The translations under genes and the position numbers were made by a program. DNA of 64,000 bases from UBA668 sp041394605 (GTDB lineage Bacteria; Actinomycetota; Acidimicrobiia; Acidimicrobiales; Ilumatobacteraceae), in contig JAWKHX010000005.1 of assembly GCA_041394605.1 (NCBI GenBank), forward strand, positions 248,001 through 312,000, given 5' to 3'. Position 1 is the stretch's first letter. Every line of letters starts with the position of its first letter. Below are positions 56,016 through 64,000 of the stretch, piece after piece. The notes under the pieces are model-generated. The model was given only the letters and a program-made list of their open reading frames with translations, was not told the origin of the DNA and did not search any database.

Positions 56016-58010
56016 CTACGCGCGGAACGCCTGCGGGGGGTCGATCCGCCAGGCGTGCGATGGGTTGGTCATCAACTGACCCTGCCCGACGGTGCGCAGC
56101 GCCGTGACGGTGAGGATGTAGGTGCTGTCGCCGTCGGGCATCCCCACCGGCAGCCGGTAGCGGAACCGCGACCCGGTGTCGCAGCCGTTCGCGGCGGCCC
56201 CGTGCGGATCGTCCGGGTTGCAGTAGGAGGTGTTGATCGGCAGGAGCACCGTGAACGGCGCTCCTGGCTCGCCCGTGGGCGACGTGGGTCGCACGGACAC
56301 CAGCACCCCATCGGGGTGGAGGCGGGCGATCGTCGCGCAGGTGGCCGCGAGGGTCACGGCGGTGGCGTTGTCCGTGCCCGTGGCCAGGGTGCTGGTGGTG
56401 GTCGCGCCGCCATCACTGCTGGAGGGCGTGCCGGGCGTGGGACCTTCCCCGAGCCGGGCCGGTCCGCAGAAGACCACACCGTCGGCACCGGCCCAGGTGA
56501 CGTCCAGCCCCCACCCGTCCGGCAGGGCACCGTCGACGGCAGCGCCCAACTCGTACGCCGCGGTCCGTGGGGCGCGCACGGCCACACCACGCAGCGCCAG
56601 CGTGGCGACCGTGCCGGTGCGGTCCACGGAACGCAGATGCAGGCACAGGTAGCCCTCCCAGCCGCCGCGCTGGTTGGGGTCCAGCTGGACCGTGCCGTCC
56701 ACCACGATCACGGTGCGGTCGCGGCCGGCGATGGTCCGCTGCTCCACCCGCATCCCGTACCGCGAGCCGTAGGTGCGGTCCTGGCCCTGGAACGTCACAG
56801 CCCAACCCGAGCAGTCGGCGTTCTCCACGAACGCATGCAGATCCTGGACGACGGTGGAGCCCGGGTCCAGCGTGGTGCCCGGGGGCACGAGGGCGCTGCC
56901 GTCCAGCGCGTAGTGGACGGCCACAGTGGCCAACCGGCGCCCGTCGGGCGCAAGTTGCTCGCCGAGCCCGCGCACGGAGAGGGATTCCACGAACGGGCTG
57001 TCCTCGCCGTCCAGCGGCACTTCGAGGGTGACGGCCCCGGTGATCTCCGTGTTGCCCGTGGTGCTGATGGCCACGATCTGCACAGTCATGCCGGCGCGCC
57101 CGCCCACCGCGTGGCCGCGGGTGACCTCGAGCGGGAAAGTGAGGCAGGCGAGGATCCGCCCCTGCACACCGTCGGCGTCCCACTGCTCCTGCCACTGGTG
57201 CTGATGGTCCGGCAGGGTGAGCATGGTGGTCTTCTCGATCGGCGTGCCGTCGGCCCAGGTGCCGGTCAGCGCCAGGGACGCCGGCTGGTTCACCAGCACG
57301 GCCACCGTGGGGCGCACGGCAGCAGCGAGTTGGGGGTCGGCCACCACGCCGCGCTCGATCTCGGCGCACATGTCGGCCAGCCCGCCGGCCGCGGTGAACG
57401 GGGCGCTGACGGTGAGCGGCTGGGGCACCGACGGGCCGTCGCCCGCCGCTCCATCGCCGCCTGCCGGGCCCACCACAGTGGCCGGCCGGCCGGAGCACGG
57501 TGGGTCGCCGTCGGCGGTCACCCGGCACTCGTCCACGAATGCGCCGGCCGGCACGGTGGCAGTGTCGTCGGTGGCGGGGCGGTCGCCCTGGTCGGCCAGC
57601 GGCGGCTCGTCGGTGGGCGCGCCGAGCGCCGGCACCACCACGGGGTCCACCGGCAGCAGGGGCGGTCGCACCGGTGCCGCGGCCGGTTGCCCGGTTGCCG
57701 GGTCCACCACTGCCGGCAGGCCTGCGGCGCCGGGGCTGAGCACCACCGCGGCGGCCGGTGGCACGTCCACCATCGGGGTGTCCGGGTAGCCGATCACCGA
57801 GGAGAGATCCATCACCGCCGGGTCGGTGACCGCAGGAAGGTCGGCCGTTGGCACGCCCTGCAGTTCGGCAGCGCTGACGCTGCGGCCCCCCGTGCCGTCT
57901 GCCCGACCCACGGTGGACACGGGGTCCTCGTGGCGCCAGTACGCGGCGCCGCTACCGGCTGCCAGGCCGAGGATCGGCAGGGCGACGAGCGCGATGGTCC
58001 GCCGGTTCAT
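56016..58010 (-). CDS. Exported/membrane-anchored protein of unknown function
   Basis: A 664-residue protein. The N terminus MNRRTIALVALPILGLAAGS is a signal peptide or anchor. A Pro/Val/Ala-rich spacer (about 45-150) leads to a large beta-rich extracytoplasmic region with repeated domains (VTLEVPLDGEDSPFVESLSV; GTVQLDPNQRGGWEGYLCLH; GVLVSVRPTSPTGEPG) and several Cys. No family is recognised. ATG 58010 overlaps the stop of the upstream gene (ATGA), so the two form an operon and are probably partners at the envelope. The frame is open upstream to 58508, but that part overlaps the other gene. Confidence 0.65.
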   Translation of the reverse strand: MNRRTIALVALPILGLAAGSGAAYWRHEDPVSTVGRADGTGGRSVSAAELQGVPTADLPAVTDPAVMDLSSVIGYPDTPMVDVPPAAAVVLSPGAAGLPAVVDPATGQPAAAPVRPPLLPVDPVVVPALGAPTDEPPLADQGDRPATDDTATVPAGAFVDECRVTADGDPPCSGRPATVVGPAGGDGAAGDGPSVPQPLTVSAPFTAAGGLADMCAEIERGVVADPQLAAAVRPTVAVLVNQPASLALTGTWADGTPIEKTTMLTLPDHQHQWQEQWDADGVQGRILACLTFPLEVTRGHAVGGRAGMTVQIVAISTTGNTEITGAVTLEVPLDGEDSPFVESLSVRGLGEQLAPDGRRLATVAVHYALDGSALVPPGTTLDPGSTVVQDLHAFVENADCSGWAVTFQGQDRTYGSRYGMRVEQRTIAGRDRTVIVVDGTVQLDPNQRGGWEGYLCLHLRSVDRTGTVATLALRGVAVRAPRTAAYELGAAVDGALPDGWGLDVTWAGADGVVFCGPARLGEGPTPGTPSSSDGGATTTSTLATGTDNATAVTLAATCATIARLHPDGVLVSVRPTSPTGEPGAPFTVLLPINTSYCNPDDPHGAAANGCDTGSRFRYRLPVGMPDGDSTYILTVTALRTVGQGQLMTNPSHAWRIDPPQAFRA

Positions 58011-58834
58011 GCCGTGCACCCGAAGGACGCGGGGTCGCGCAGGGCGACCACCTTGGTGCCGGTGCCCACGTTGCCGGCGCCGTCGGTGGCCGTGGCGGTG
58101 ATGGTGACCGGGATCTCGCCGCCGTTGGGGCCATCGGTCGCGATGGAGAGGCGGAACCGGCCCGCGACCGGGACGAGGTTGGCGGTCTGCGGGCCGGTCG
58201 GTGCATTCCACGTGGCCTGGATGGACCGCACCGACACCGGCAGCGTGGGGTCGGCGATGGTGACGGCGACGATCATCTCCACCTCGTCGCTGCACGGCGC
58301 GATGGCCGTCTGCACGTAGATGTACTCGCGGTCGGTGATGATCGTGACCTCGGGCGGGGTGACGTCGCCGGACAGCGTGGTGCTCGGCTCGGTGCTGCTC
58401 GACGACGTGGTGGCGCCGGGCACGGTGGTGGTGGTGGTCTGGCCGGGCAGCGTGACGGCGGTGGTGGACGTGGTGGTGGTGACCACCACGGTCTCGGCCT
58501 CGGCGCACGTCAGCACCGGCAGGTCGGTCCGGGTGGCGTCGGTGGCCAGGTCGGCCAGCGGCACCCAGGCCGGCTGCTGCGGTTCCTCCGGGTGGCGGAT
58601 CACGGCCCAGCGATCACCGGTGACGCCCACCAGCCACACCCGGTCGCCGGCCGCCAGGCTGCCGATGGTGACGGCGCCCTCGGCCGTGGGGCAGGAGAGC
58701 AACTCGACGTCCGCTCTGGCGGTGGCCGATCCGCCGGTGTCATCGCCGTCGAGGAGCGCGCCGGTGACGAACCATCCCGCCACGGCGGCAACCAGCGTCG
58801 CCACCACGAGCGCGGCGCGCCCCGACCAGCTCAT
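58007..58834 (-). CDS. Membrane-anchored protein with SH3-like and Ig-like parts
   Basis: A 275-residue protein. The anchor is ALVVATLVAAVAGWFVTGAL (about 8-27). Residues about 40-95 resemble a bacterial SH3 domain (VELLSCPTAEGAVTIG, AGDRVWLVGVTGDRWAVI). A Thr/Ser-rich spacer (about 112-155) is followed by a beta domain with VTPPEVTIITDREYIYVQ and VPVTITATATDGAGNVG-like spacing (Ig-like). Function unknown; it likely sits in the cell envelope and is coupled to the next gene by a 4-bp overlap. Confidence 0.65.
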   Translation of the reverse strand: MSWSGRAALVVATLVAAVAGWFVTGALLDGDDTGGSATARADVELLSCPTAEGAVTIGSLAAGDRVWLVGVTGDRWAVIRHPEEPQQPAWVPLADLATDATRTDLPVLTCAEAETVVVTTTTSTTAVTLPGQTTTTTVPGATTSSSSTEPSTTLSGDVTPPEVTIITDREYIYVQTAIAPCSDEVEMIVAVTIADPTLPVSVRSIQATWNAPTGPQTANLVPVAGRFRLSIATDGPNGGEIPVTITATATDGAGNVGTGTKVVALRDPASFGCTA

Positions 58835-58996
58835 CGACCGCCGTCCATGTGCATGGGTCCAGTACAGCAGGCGGGTCGGCGCACGGGATGGTTATCGGCA
58901 CGTGGCGGGGCGCGCTGGAGCCGCGGCGCTCGCCGCTGGGGTGCTGCCACCGCGGCTACTGTTCGCCGCGGACGGGCATGCGAGCGGGAGGTACTC

Positions 58997-60199
58997 ATGC
59001 AGCCGATCGGTCACACGGGCAGCGCACCGGCGGGGCGTTCGGCGGCCACCATGGGCCTGATTGCCGCCATCCTCTATGTCCTGGGCATCTTCCTGCCGTA
59101 CGTGTCGGGTGGCGGCGACAGCGGCTCGCTGGCCGACGGCGGCAGCGAGGTGTACGCGATGTACTTGCTGCCCGCGCTCGTGGGCGGCATCGCGGCGATC
59201 ATGGCGCTGCAGGGCAAGCACATCGCCGGTGCCGTCGCCGGCGGTGTCGCGGCCGGGATGCTCGGCATGACCGTCCTGCTCCTGGCCATCGTCTTCCGGC
59301 TGGTGGATGCGTTCGGCGAGTTCAGCGACATCAGCCTGGGGGTTGGCTTCTTCGCCCACGCTGCGGCGGTCGTGCTCAGCCTGATCGCCGGGTTCTCCGC
59401 GCTCGGTGGCCGGCGGGGCGGTGCGGCGGTCAATCCCGCCGTGGCGACGTTCGCCGCCATCTCGTTCGTGGGCGTCCCGTTCGCCATCCTGTTGCCGGAG
59501 AACGGGTTCTCGGTGTTCGACATCGGCGACGGCCTCATCGAGACGGCGATGTTCGTGTTCGCGCTGGCCAGCCCGCTGCTGGGAGTGATCGGTGCGCTCA
59601 GCCGCAGCCGCACCGGTCTGGCCGTGGCGGCGGGTGTGGCGATCGGTCACCTCGGCGTCGTCATGAGCATGGCCGTCCAGAACCAGAACGAGGGCGACCC
59701 GCTGCTGTCCGGGTTCAGTGTCAGCCACGAGGGTCTCTACAACTTCTCGGTGGTCGCCTCGGTGATCCTCTGTGCCATCGGTGTACTCGGCACCGCTGCC
59801 GCCACGGGTGGGGCGACCGCAGGCGTTGCGGGTGCGGCCAGCCAGTGGGCGGCAGACCCGTTCGGGCGCCACGAACTGCGCTTCTACAACGGCTCGGAGT
59901 GGACGTCCGCGGTGTCGAACCGGGGGGTCGTGGCGATGGATGCGCCGGTGGCCTCGGCGCCGTCGGCGCCCGCTGTGCCGGCCGAACCCGCGTCACCCTT
60001 CGCCGCGTCGGCGTCGCCGTTCGCCGCACCCGACGGGGATGTGCCCCCGCCGCCCGCCTCAGGTTTGTTCGAACCGCCGCCGGTGTCGCCGTCGCTCGGC
60101 GAGTTGGCGTCGCCGCCGTCCAGTACACGCCTGTGTCCGAGCGGGCATCCGAACCTCGGGTCGTCCGTGTTCTGCACCTCCTGCGGCGCCCGGCTCTGA
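58997..60199 (+). CDS. Multi-pass membrane protein with DUF2510-like segment and zinc ribbon
   Basis: A 400-residue protein. GGGAGGT (58986-58992) precedes ATG 58997. Residues about 18-260 hold six or seven transmembrane helices (MGLIAAILYVLGIFLPYV; GLAVAAGVAIGHLGVVMSMA). Then comes a DUF2510-like stretch (WAADPFGRHELRFYNGSEWT), a Pro/Ala-rich linker and a C-terminal zinc ribbon (CPSGHPNLG ... FCTSCGARL). These cytoplasmic add-ons are common on actinobacterial membrane proteins of unknown role. Divergent from the envelope operon at 58834. Confidence 0.75.
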   Translation: MQPIGHTGSAPAGRSAATMGLIAAILYVLGIFLPYVSGGGDSGSLADGGSEVYAMYLLPALVGGIAAIMALQGKHIAGAVAGGVAAGMLGMTVLLLAIVFRLVDAFGEFSDISLGVGFFAHAAAVVLSLIAGFSALGGRRGGAAVNPAVATFAAISFVGVPFAILLPENGFSVFDIGDGLIETAMFVFALASPLLGVIGALSRSRTGLAVAAGVAIGHLGVVMSMAVQNQNEGDPLLSGFSVSHEGLYNFSVVASVILCAIGVLGTAAATGGATAGVAGAASQWAADPFGRHELRFYNGSEWTSAVSNRGVVAMDAPVASAPSAPAVPAEPASPFAASASPFAAPDGDVPPPPASGLFEPPPVSPSLGELASPPSSTRLCPSGHPNLGSSVFCTSCGARL

Positions 60200-60303
60200 G
60201 GATTCTCACCGAACTCTCGCCCTCGGGGCGTGCCGGTGGCGTCGGTGGCCCGTAGGGTCGGGGTGACCCCGTCGCGACCACGTCCTCATCCCAAGGCGGC
60301 ACG

Positions 60304-61002
60304 ATGCACCCTCACCTCCCTCGATACGAACTGAGCCGGCGCGCCCTGCTGCGCCGCACCCTGCTCGCCGGCGGTGCGCTGGCCACGGCGCCGCTGCTGG
60401 CAGCCTGCGGCAACGACGACGCCGACGTCTTCGACAGCGGCGACAGCGCGACGGTGCCCTCGTCCGCTCCGGCCACTCCGGGTGCATCCTCCACGGCCCC
60501 GGCCGACACTGCGGCCACCACGGCAGCGCCGTCGGGTGATGCCCTGCCTGCGGGCGCCCAGCTGCAGGTGGCGTTCACCTACACCGCATCGGGTGGCCGG
60601 GTGAAGAACCCGTACATTGCCGTGTGGGTGGAGACCAGGGCGGGCGAGCTGGTGCAGACCATCAGTGTCTGGTACTCCACACGCGAGGCGAAGTACCTCC
60701 GCGAGCTCACCAACTGGTACGTCACCGAGTCCAACTACCTGGATGCCGGCGGTGCCGACACTGTGGCGTCCGTGTCCGGTGCCACCCGCAACGCAGGCAC
60801 CTACCAGCTGGTGTGGGACGGCCGCGACGCCGCGGGCAACCCGGTGGCCCAGGGCGACTACGTGCTGCTGGTGGAGTCCGCCCGCGAGCACGGCCCACAC
60901 CAGGTGACGTCGGCCGACATCAGCCTGGGCAGCGAGGGCTTCGCGGTCACGCTGCCCGACGACGGCGAGCTCACCGCCCTGAGTGCGACCTATGTCGTCT
61001 GA
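60304..61002 (+). CDS. DUF2271 lipoprotein with SGAT motif (possible flavinylation target)
   Basis: A 232-residue protein. The N terminus has a twin-Arg-like SRRALLRRTLLAGGALATAP and a clear lipobox (LAAC, Cys 35), so it is an exported lipoprotein. A Ser/Ala/Thr spacer precedes a DUF2271 domain (about 84-232; VKNPYIAVWVETRAGELVQT; TYQLVWDGRDAAGNPV). Within it DTVASVSGATR (SGAT at 158-161) resembles the Thr-flavinylation motif of ApbE substrates. The gene overlaps the PepSY-type membrane gene by 11 bp, and apbE is 1.2 kb downstream on the other strand. A covalent FMN electron carrier is the inferred role. Confidence 0.75.
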   Translation: MHPHLPRYELSRRALLRRTLLAGGALATAPLLAACGNDDADVFDSGDSATVPSSAPATPGASSTAPADTAATTAAPSGDALPAGAQLQVAFTYTASGGRVKNPYIAVWVETRAGELVQTISVWYSTREAKYLRELTNWYVTESNYLDAGGADTVASVSGATRNAGTYQLVWDGRDAAGNPVAQGDYVLLVESAREHGPHQVTSADISLGSEGFAVTLPDDGELTALSATYVV

Positions 61003-61657
61003 CGATCCCGACGCGCCGGACACGCCCGACACGCCGGACGTGGCACCGGAGGGCGCGTCACCCCGCCGCCGCCGCACCGCCGCCACCAACCGGTGGATGC
61101 GATTGCTCCACGTCTATACCAGCATGATCAGCCTGCTGGTGGTGCTGTTCTTCGCCATCACCGGGCTGACCCTGAACCACCCGTCGTGGACGTTCGGTGA
61201 CCAGACCGAGCGCACCACCGTCACCGGCACCCTGCCCGACGGCTGGCAGCGGGCGGACGGCACACCCGAGTTCCTCACCATCAGCGAGTACCTCCGCTCG
61301 GAGTACGACGTGGGTGGCGAGGTGGCCGATTTCGGCGTGGACAACGGCCAGGCCGTCATCTCCTACAAGGGCCCGGGCTACGCGGCGGACGCGTTCGTGG
61401 ACACCACCGACGGCTCGTTCGAGCTGGTGGTGGAGGCACAGGGCTGGGTGGGTGTGCTCAACGATCTGCACAAGGGCCGCGACACGTCCACGCTGTGGTC
61501 CTGGGTCATCGACATCTCGGCCGTCTTCCTGGCCCTCGTGGCACTCACCGGCCTGGGCATCCAGCTGTTCCAGCGCAAGCGGCGCACCCAGGCGATCGTG
61601 GTGGCGGTGGTGTTCGCGGTGGTCGCGGTGGTGGTCGGCATCACCACGCTGGCCTGA
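60992..61657 (+). CDS. PepSY-associated transmembrane protein
   Basis: A 221-residue protein. After an acidic, Arg-rich cytoplasmic N terminus, transmembrane helix 1 is MISLLVVLFFAITGLTLNHP with the His/Asn-Pro ending typical of PepSY-TM proteins. An extracytoplasmic PepSY-like region (about 60-150; FLTISEYLRSEY, AVISYKGPGYAADAFVD, LNDLHKGRDTSTLW) follows, then two helices (ISAVFLALVALTGLGIQLF; VVAVVFAVVAVVVGITTL). The conserved His in LHKGRD may bind heme or help electron transfer. Coupled to the DUF2271 lipoprotein, it would be the membrane electron donor in the inferred flavin system. Confidence 0.8.
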   Translation: MSSDDPDAPDTPDTPDVAPEGASPRRRRTAATNRWMRLLHVYTSMISLLVVLFFAITGLTLNHPSWTFGDQTERTTVTGTLPDGWQRADGTPEFLTISEYLRSEYDVGGEVADFGVDNGQAVISYKGPGYAADAFVDTTDGSFELVVEAQGWVGVLNDLHKGRDTSTLWSWVIDISAVFLALVALTGLGIQLFQRKRRTQAIVVAVVFAVVAVVVGITTLA

Positions 61658-61694
61658 GCCGCACCCGGCAGGCGGGCCAGGACTTCCGACCCTG

Positions 61695-61723
61695 TTGGGA
61701 ATATACCCAGGGGGGTATATGTT
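61695..61723 (+). promoter_or_regulatory. trxA promoter with embedded CsoR-type operator
   Basis: TTGGGA (61695-61700) and TATGTT (61718-61723) are 17 nt apart. The spacer is filled by ATATACCCAGGGGGGTATAT (61701-61720), an 8-4-8 inverted repeat of the kind bound by CsoR/DUF156-family Cu(I)- or persulfide-sensing repressors. No such regulator is coded in the window. Confidence 0.75.
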
Positions 61724-61774
61724 GTACGCACTGCCACCGCCGCCAGGCGGGACGGAAGAAGGAGTACCACCCCG

Positions 61775-62140
61775 ATGGCCACGATGCAGTTGACCGCAGA
61801 GAAGTTCGAGGACACCGTCACCAAGGACGGTGTGCTCCTCATTGATTTCTGGGCCGAGTGGTGCGGCCCGTGCCGGATGTTCGCCCCGGTGTTCGAGAAG
61901 GCGTCCGAGCAGCACCCCGATGCCACGTTCGCCAAGGTGGACACGGAGGCCGAGCCCGGCCTCAGCGGTGCCCTCGGCATCCGCAGCATCCCCACCCTCA
62001 TGATCTTCCGCGACGGAATTCGCGTGTTCTCGCAGCCCGGTGCCCTCCCTGGCCATGTGCTCGAGGACCTCATCCAGCAGGTCAAGGGCCTGGACATGGA
62101 CGAGGTGCGCAAGCAGGTCGCGGCCCAGGCCGACGCCTGA
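61775..62140 (+). CDS. trxA: Thioredoxin
   Basis: A 121-residue thioredoxin with the active site WCGPC (W29-C33), the buried Asp in LLIDFWAEWC, the cis-Pro in IRSIPTLMIF and a slightly extended C terminus (DMDEVRKQVAAQADA). It reduces protein disulfides in the cytosol. GAAGGAG precedes the ATG. The promoter carries a CsoR-type operator, so expression likely responds to copper or reactive sulfur rather than only to general thiol stress. Confidence 0.93.
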   Translation: MATMQLTAEKFEDTVTKDGVLLIDFWAEWCGPCRMFAPVFEKASEQHPDATFAKVDTEAEPGLSGALGIRSIPTLMIFRDGIRVFSQPGALPGHVLEDLIQQVKGLDMDEVRKQVAAQADA

Positions 62141-62158
62141 GCAACGTCGCCTGACCGG

Positions 62159-63070
62159 TCAGGCGGGCCAGCGGTTGCTGGCCCGCACCCGGCCGTTGTG
62201 GTCGAGCAGCAGCACGGCTGCACCATCGACCGTCTCGATCCACGCCACGGCGGCGTCGGGCTGCAGCACACCCGTCACGGTGGCCAGCACGTCCGCCGTC
62301 GCCGCATCGGCAGCCAGCACCGTGGCAGACGACGTGTGCGCCACAGGCTGCCCCGTGCGCGGGTCCAGCACATGGCTGTAGGCCATGGCCCCGACCTGCA
62401 TGGGGCGGCGAGCGCCGCTGCCGGTGGCCACGCCACCCTCACCCACCTGCACCGTTGCCAGTGGCGGGGCGTTGTCCCACGGGGTTCGCGGGTCCTCGAT
62501 GCGGACGGTCAGGTCGCCGTCACCGGCATGGCGGAGGTCGCCACCCAGGTTCACCACCACGTCACTCACCCCATCCACAGCAAGGGCTACCGCAGCTGCC
62601 CGGTCGGCCACCCAGCCTTTGGCGATCGCGTGCAGGTCCAGATGGCTGCAGTCGCCGTGGCGTTCCACCCTCCCGTCATCCGTCACCTGGTACGGCAGGT
62701 CGGTGATGCCCGCCGCCAGCGCGGCCAACTCGCCCGCCGCCGGCGGCCGACTCTCCACCACCGCGTGCAGCCAGCGGGCGCGCAGCACGCCGACCTGAGG
62801 GTTGAACGCGCCGCCACTGAGCGCGTGCCAGCGCGCCGCCAGATGCAGCAGGTCGCTCACCTCGGTGGCGGGTGTGTCCACTCGGCCATCACGCCACTGG
62901 TTCCAGGCGCTGTCCGGACGGTAGGCGGACAGCAGGTCCTCCAGCCGGTCGCACTCCGCCAGCACGGCGTCCTCGGCGCGAGCCAGCGCCTGATGGGTCG
63001 CTGCCGTCAGCCGCAGTGCCAGCCGGGTGCCCAGCACCGGCTCGAAGACGCTGGTGACCGGGCCAGGCAC
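62159..63070 (-). CDS. apbE: FAD:protein FMN transferase ApbE
   Basis: A 303-residue ApbE that moves FMN from FAD onto a Thr of exported proteins, using Mg2+. Motifs: LEDLLSAYRPDSAWNQW, GGAFNPQVG, HLDLHAIAKGWVADRA, VVVNLGGDLRHAG, SHVLDPRTGQPV and the metal-binding ADAATADVLATV. No signal peptide is evident, so it may act at the inner face or be exported by other means. The start is taken at GTG 63070, 2 nt after the aldehyde dehydrogenase stop, so it is in that operon; open frame upstream lies inside the dehydrogenase. Its target is plausibly the DUF2271 lipoprotein at 60304. Confidence 0.9.
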   Translation of the reverse strand: MPGPVTSVFEPVLGTRLALRLTAATHQALARAEDAVLAECDRLEDLLSAYRPDSAWNQWRDGRVDTPATEVSDLLHLAARWHALSGGAFNPQVGVLRARWLHAVVESRPPAAGELAALAAGITDLPYQVTDDGRVERHGDCSHLDLHAIAKGWVADRAAAVALAVDGVSDVVVNLGGDLRHAGDGDLTVRIEDPRTPWDNAPPLATVQVGEGGVATGSGARRPMQVGAMAYSHVLDPRTGQPVAHTSSATVLAADAATADVLATVTGVLQPDAAVAWIETVDGAAVLLLDHNGRVRASNRWPA

Positions 63071-63072
63071 CG

Positions 63073-64000
63073 TCAGCTCGTGGTGCCGTCGAGCACCTGG
63101 AACATCTTCAGGTCGCTGTAGAAGTCCAGCGCGTAGTCGCCACCCTCGCGACCGATGCCGCTGATGCCGCAGCCGCCGAACGGGGCGGTGAGGTCGCGAA
63201 CCAGGAAGCAGTTGGTCCAGATGGTGCCGGCGCGGACGGCACGGCCCATGCGCTCTGCCCGCTCCTGCGACCCGGTGTAGACGATGGCACTCAGCCCGTA
63301 GGGCGTGCTGTTGGCCAGGGCAACGGCCTCGGCCTCGTCGGCGAACGTCTGGAACGTCAGCACCGGCCCGAAGATCTCGTGCTGCACCACCTCGCTGTCG
63401 TTGGAGCGCGGCTCGATGAGCGTCGGCTCGTACCACAGGCCGTCGTCGCCGCCCAGGTCGCTGCGCTGCCCGCCGCGAACGATGGTGTCGCCGGCGGCGC
63501 GGGCGCGGTCCACGAAGCCGGCCACCCGGTTGAGATGGTCGGGGTGGATCATCGGGCTGATCGTGGTGGCGGTGTCGCGCGAGTCCCCCAGCACGTGGGA
63601 GTCGGTGAACCGGTGGAACAGGGCGAGGAACTCGTCGCGCACGGAGGCTTCCACCAGCAGCCGGGTGCCGGCCAGGCACACCTGGCCGGAGTCGTCGAAC
63701 TGGCCGGCGGCCTTCTTCGCCGCCGCCTCCAGGTCGGCGTCGGCGAACACCACGAACGGTCCCTTGCCGCCCAACTCGGCGGTGAACGGCACGATGTTGG
63801 CGGCGGCGGCGCGGCCGATGTGGCGGGCGGTCTCGGGTGAGCCGGTGAAGCTGATCCGCTTCACCCGCGGGTCGCTCACCAGCGCGGCACCGACTTCTTC
63901 GCCGATGCCCTGGACGACGTTGAACACGCCGGCCGGCATGCCTGCTTCATGGCACAGGTCGGCCAGCAGGCTGCAGGACAGCGGGCTCCACTCGGCCGGC
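63073..64000 (-). CDS. Aldehyde dehydrogenase (partial, 5' end cut by window edge)
   Basis: C-terminal 309 residues of an NAD(P)+-dependent aldehyde dehydrogenase, starting at the edge with PAEWSPLSCSLLADLC, so the gene begins outside. It shows VKRISFTGSPETARHIG (cofactor Gly loop), the general-base Glu in AELGGKGP, the catalytic Cys in SGQVCLAG and EIFGPVLTFQTF. The end is DLKMFQVLDGTTS. The sequence is of the hydroxymuconic-semialdehyde/betaine-aldehyde type, but the substrate is not assigned. It is followed after 2 nt by apbE. Confidence 0.92.
   Translation of the reverse strand, partial: PAEWSPLSCSLLADLCHEAGMPAGVFNVVQGIGEEVGAALVSDPRVKRISFTGSPETARHIGRAAAANIVPFTAELGGKGPFVVFADADLEAAAKKAAGQFDDSGQVCLAGTRLLVEASVRDEFLALFHRFTDSHVLGDSRDTATTISPMIHPDHLNRVAGFVDRARAAGDTIVRGGQRSDLGGDDGLWYEPTLIEPRSNDSEVVQHEIFGPVLTFQTFADEAEAVALANSTPYGLSAIVYTGSQERAERMGRAVRAGTIWTNCFLVRDLTAPFGGCGISGIGREGGDYALDFYSDLKMFQVLDGTTS

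Overview
The window is about 70% GC and densely coded. Many genes have a TANNNT -10 box 6-9 nt before the start codon (leaderless transcripts), and it carries HspR with a HAIR-type operator, a SARP regulator, LuxR-type STAND regulators and an iniA/iniC pair. Together these point to an actinobacterium. An Acidimicrobiia-like lineage is my guess, not shown. No rRNA, tRNA, insertion sequence, phage or CRISPR array was seen.

Layout. 1-8 kb: ArsR/AHSA1 pair, gpmI, a GT1 glycosyltransferase, a maltokinase-like kinase, a SIS-domain protein and an M14 carboxypeptidase. 7.5-10.4 kb: two-component system next to an exported protein with an Asp/His tail. 10.5-14.8 kb: a frameshifted beta-lactamase-fold hydrolase, an HNH endonuclease gene between two copies of a 53-bp hairpin repeat, and the threonine catabolism pair kbl-tdh. 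14.9-36.9 kb: a large chaperone/dynamin locus. 37-49.3 kb: a STAND-SARP regulator, a four-copy operator-like array, and a giant exported VWD/beta-repeat protein. 49.4-56 kb: PhyH dioxygenase, PH-like protein, SWIM/SNF2 pair, VOC and HAD proteins. 56-60.2 kb: envelope proteins of unknown function. 60.3-64 kb: DUF2271 lipoprotein, PepSY membrane protein, thioredoxin with a CsoR-type operator, ApbE and a partial aldehyde dehydrogenase.

The main system is the 22-kb run from 14.9 to 36.9 kb: membrane-spanning Hsp70-like protein, LuxR-STAND regulator, small acidic protein, second Hsp70-like protein with an AHNAK-like repeat tail, LpqN-like protein (opposite strand), Gly-rich repeat protein in the iniB position, iniA-like and iniC-like dynamin GTPases, third Hsp70-like membrane protein with an LpqN-like outer domain, lipoprotein, then dnaK-grpE-dnaJ-hspR. 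The order iniB-iniA-iniC-lipoprotein followed by dnaK-grpE-dnaJ-hspR recalls the mycobacterial chromosome, with Hsp70-like proteins added. Two promoters in this run share a 19-bp palindromic box abutting the -35, which suggests control by the local LuxR-STAND protein. My inference is an envelope-stress system joining membrane-remodelling GTPases to Hsp70-type ATPases.

Several genes (10.5-11.7, 13.7, 15.8-16.5, 45.4-45.9 kb) show single-base frame breaks in otherwise good coding sequence. Most are -1 changes. Unpolished sequence is at least as likely an explanation as real decay.
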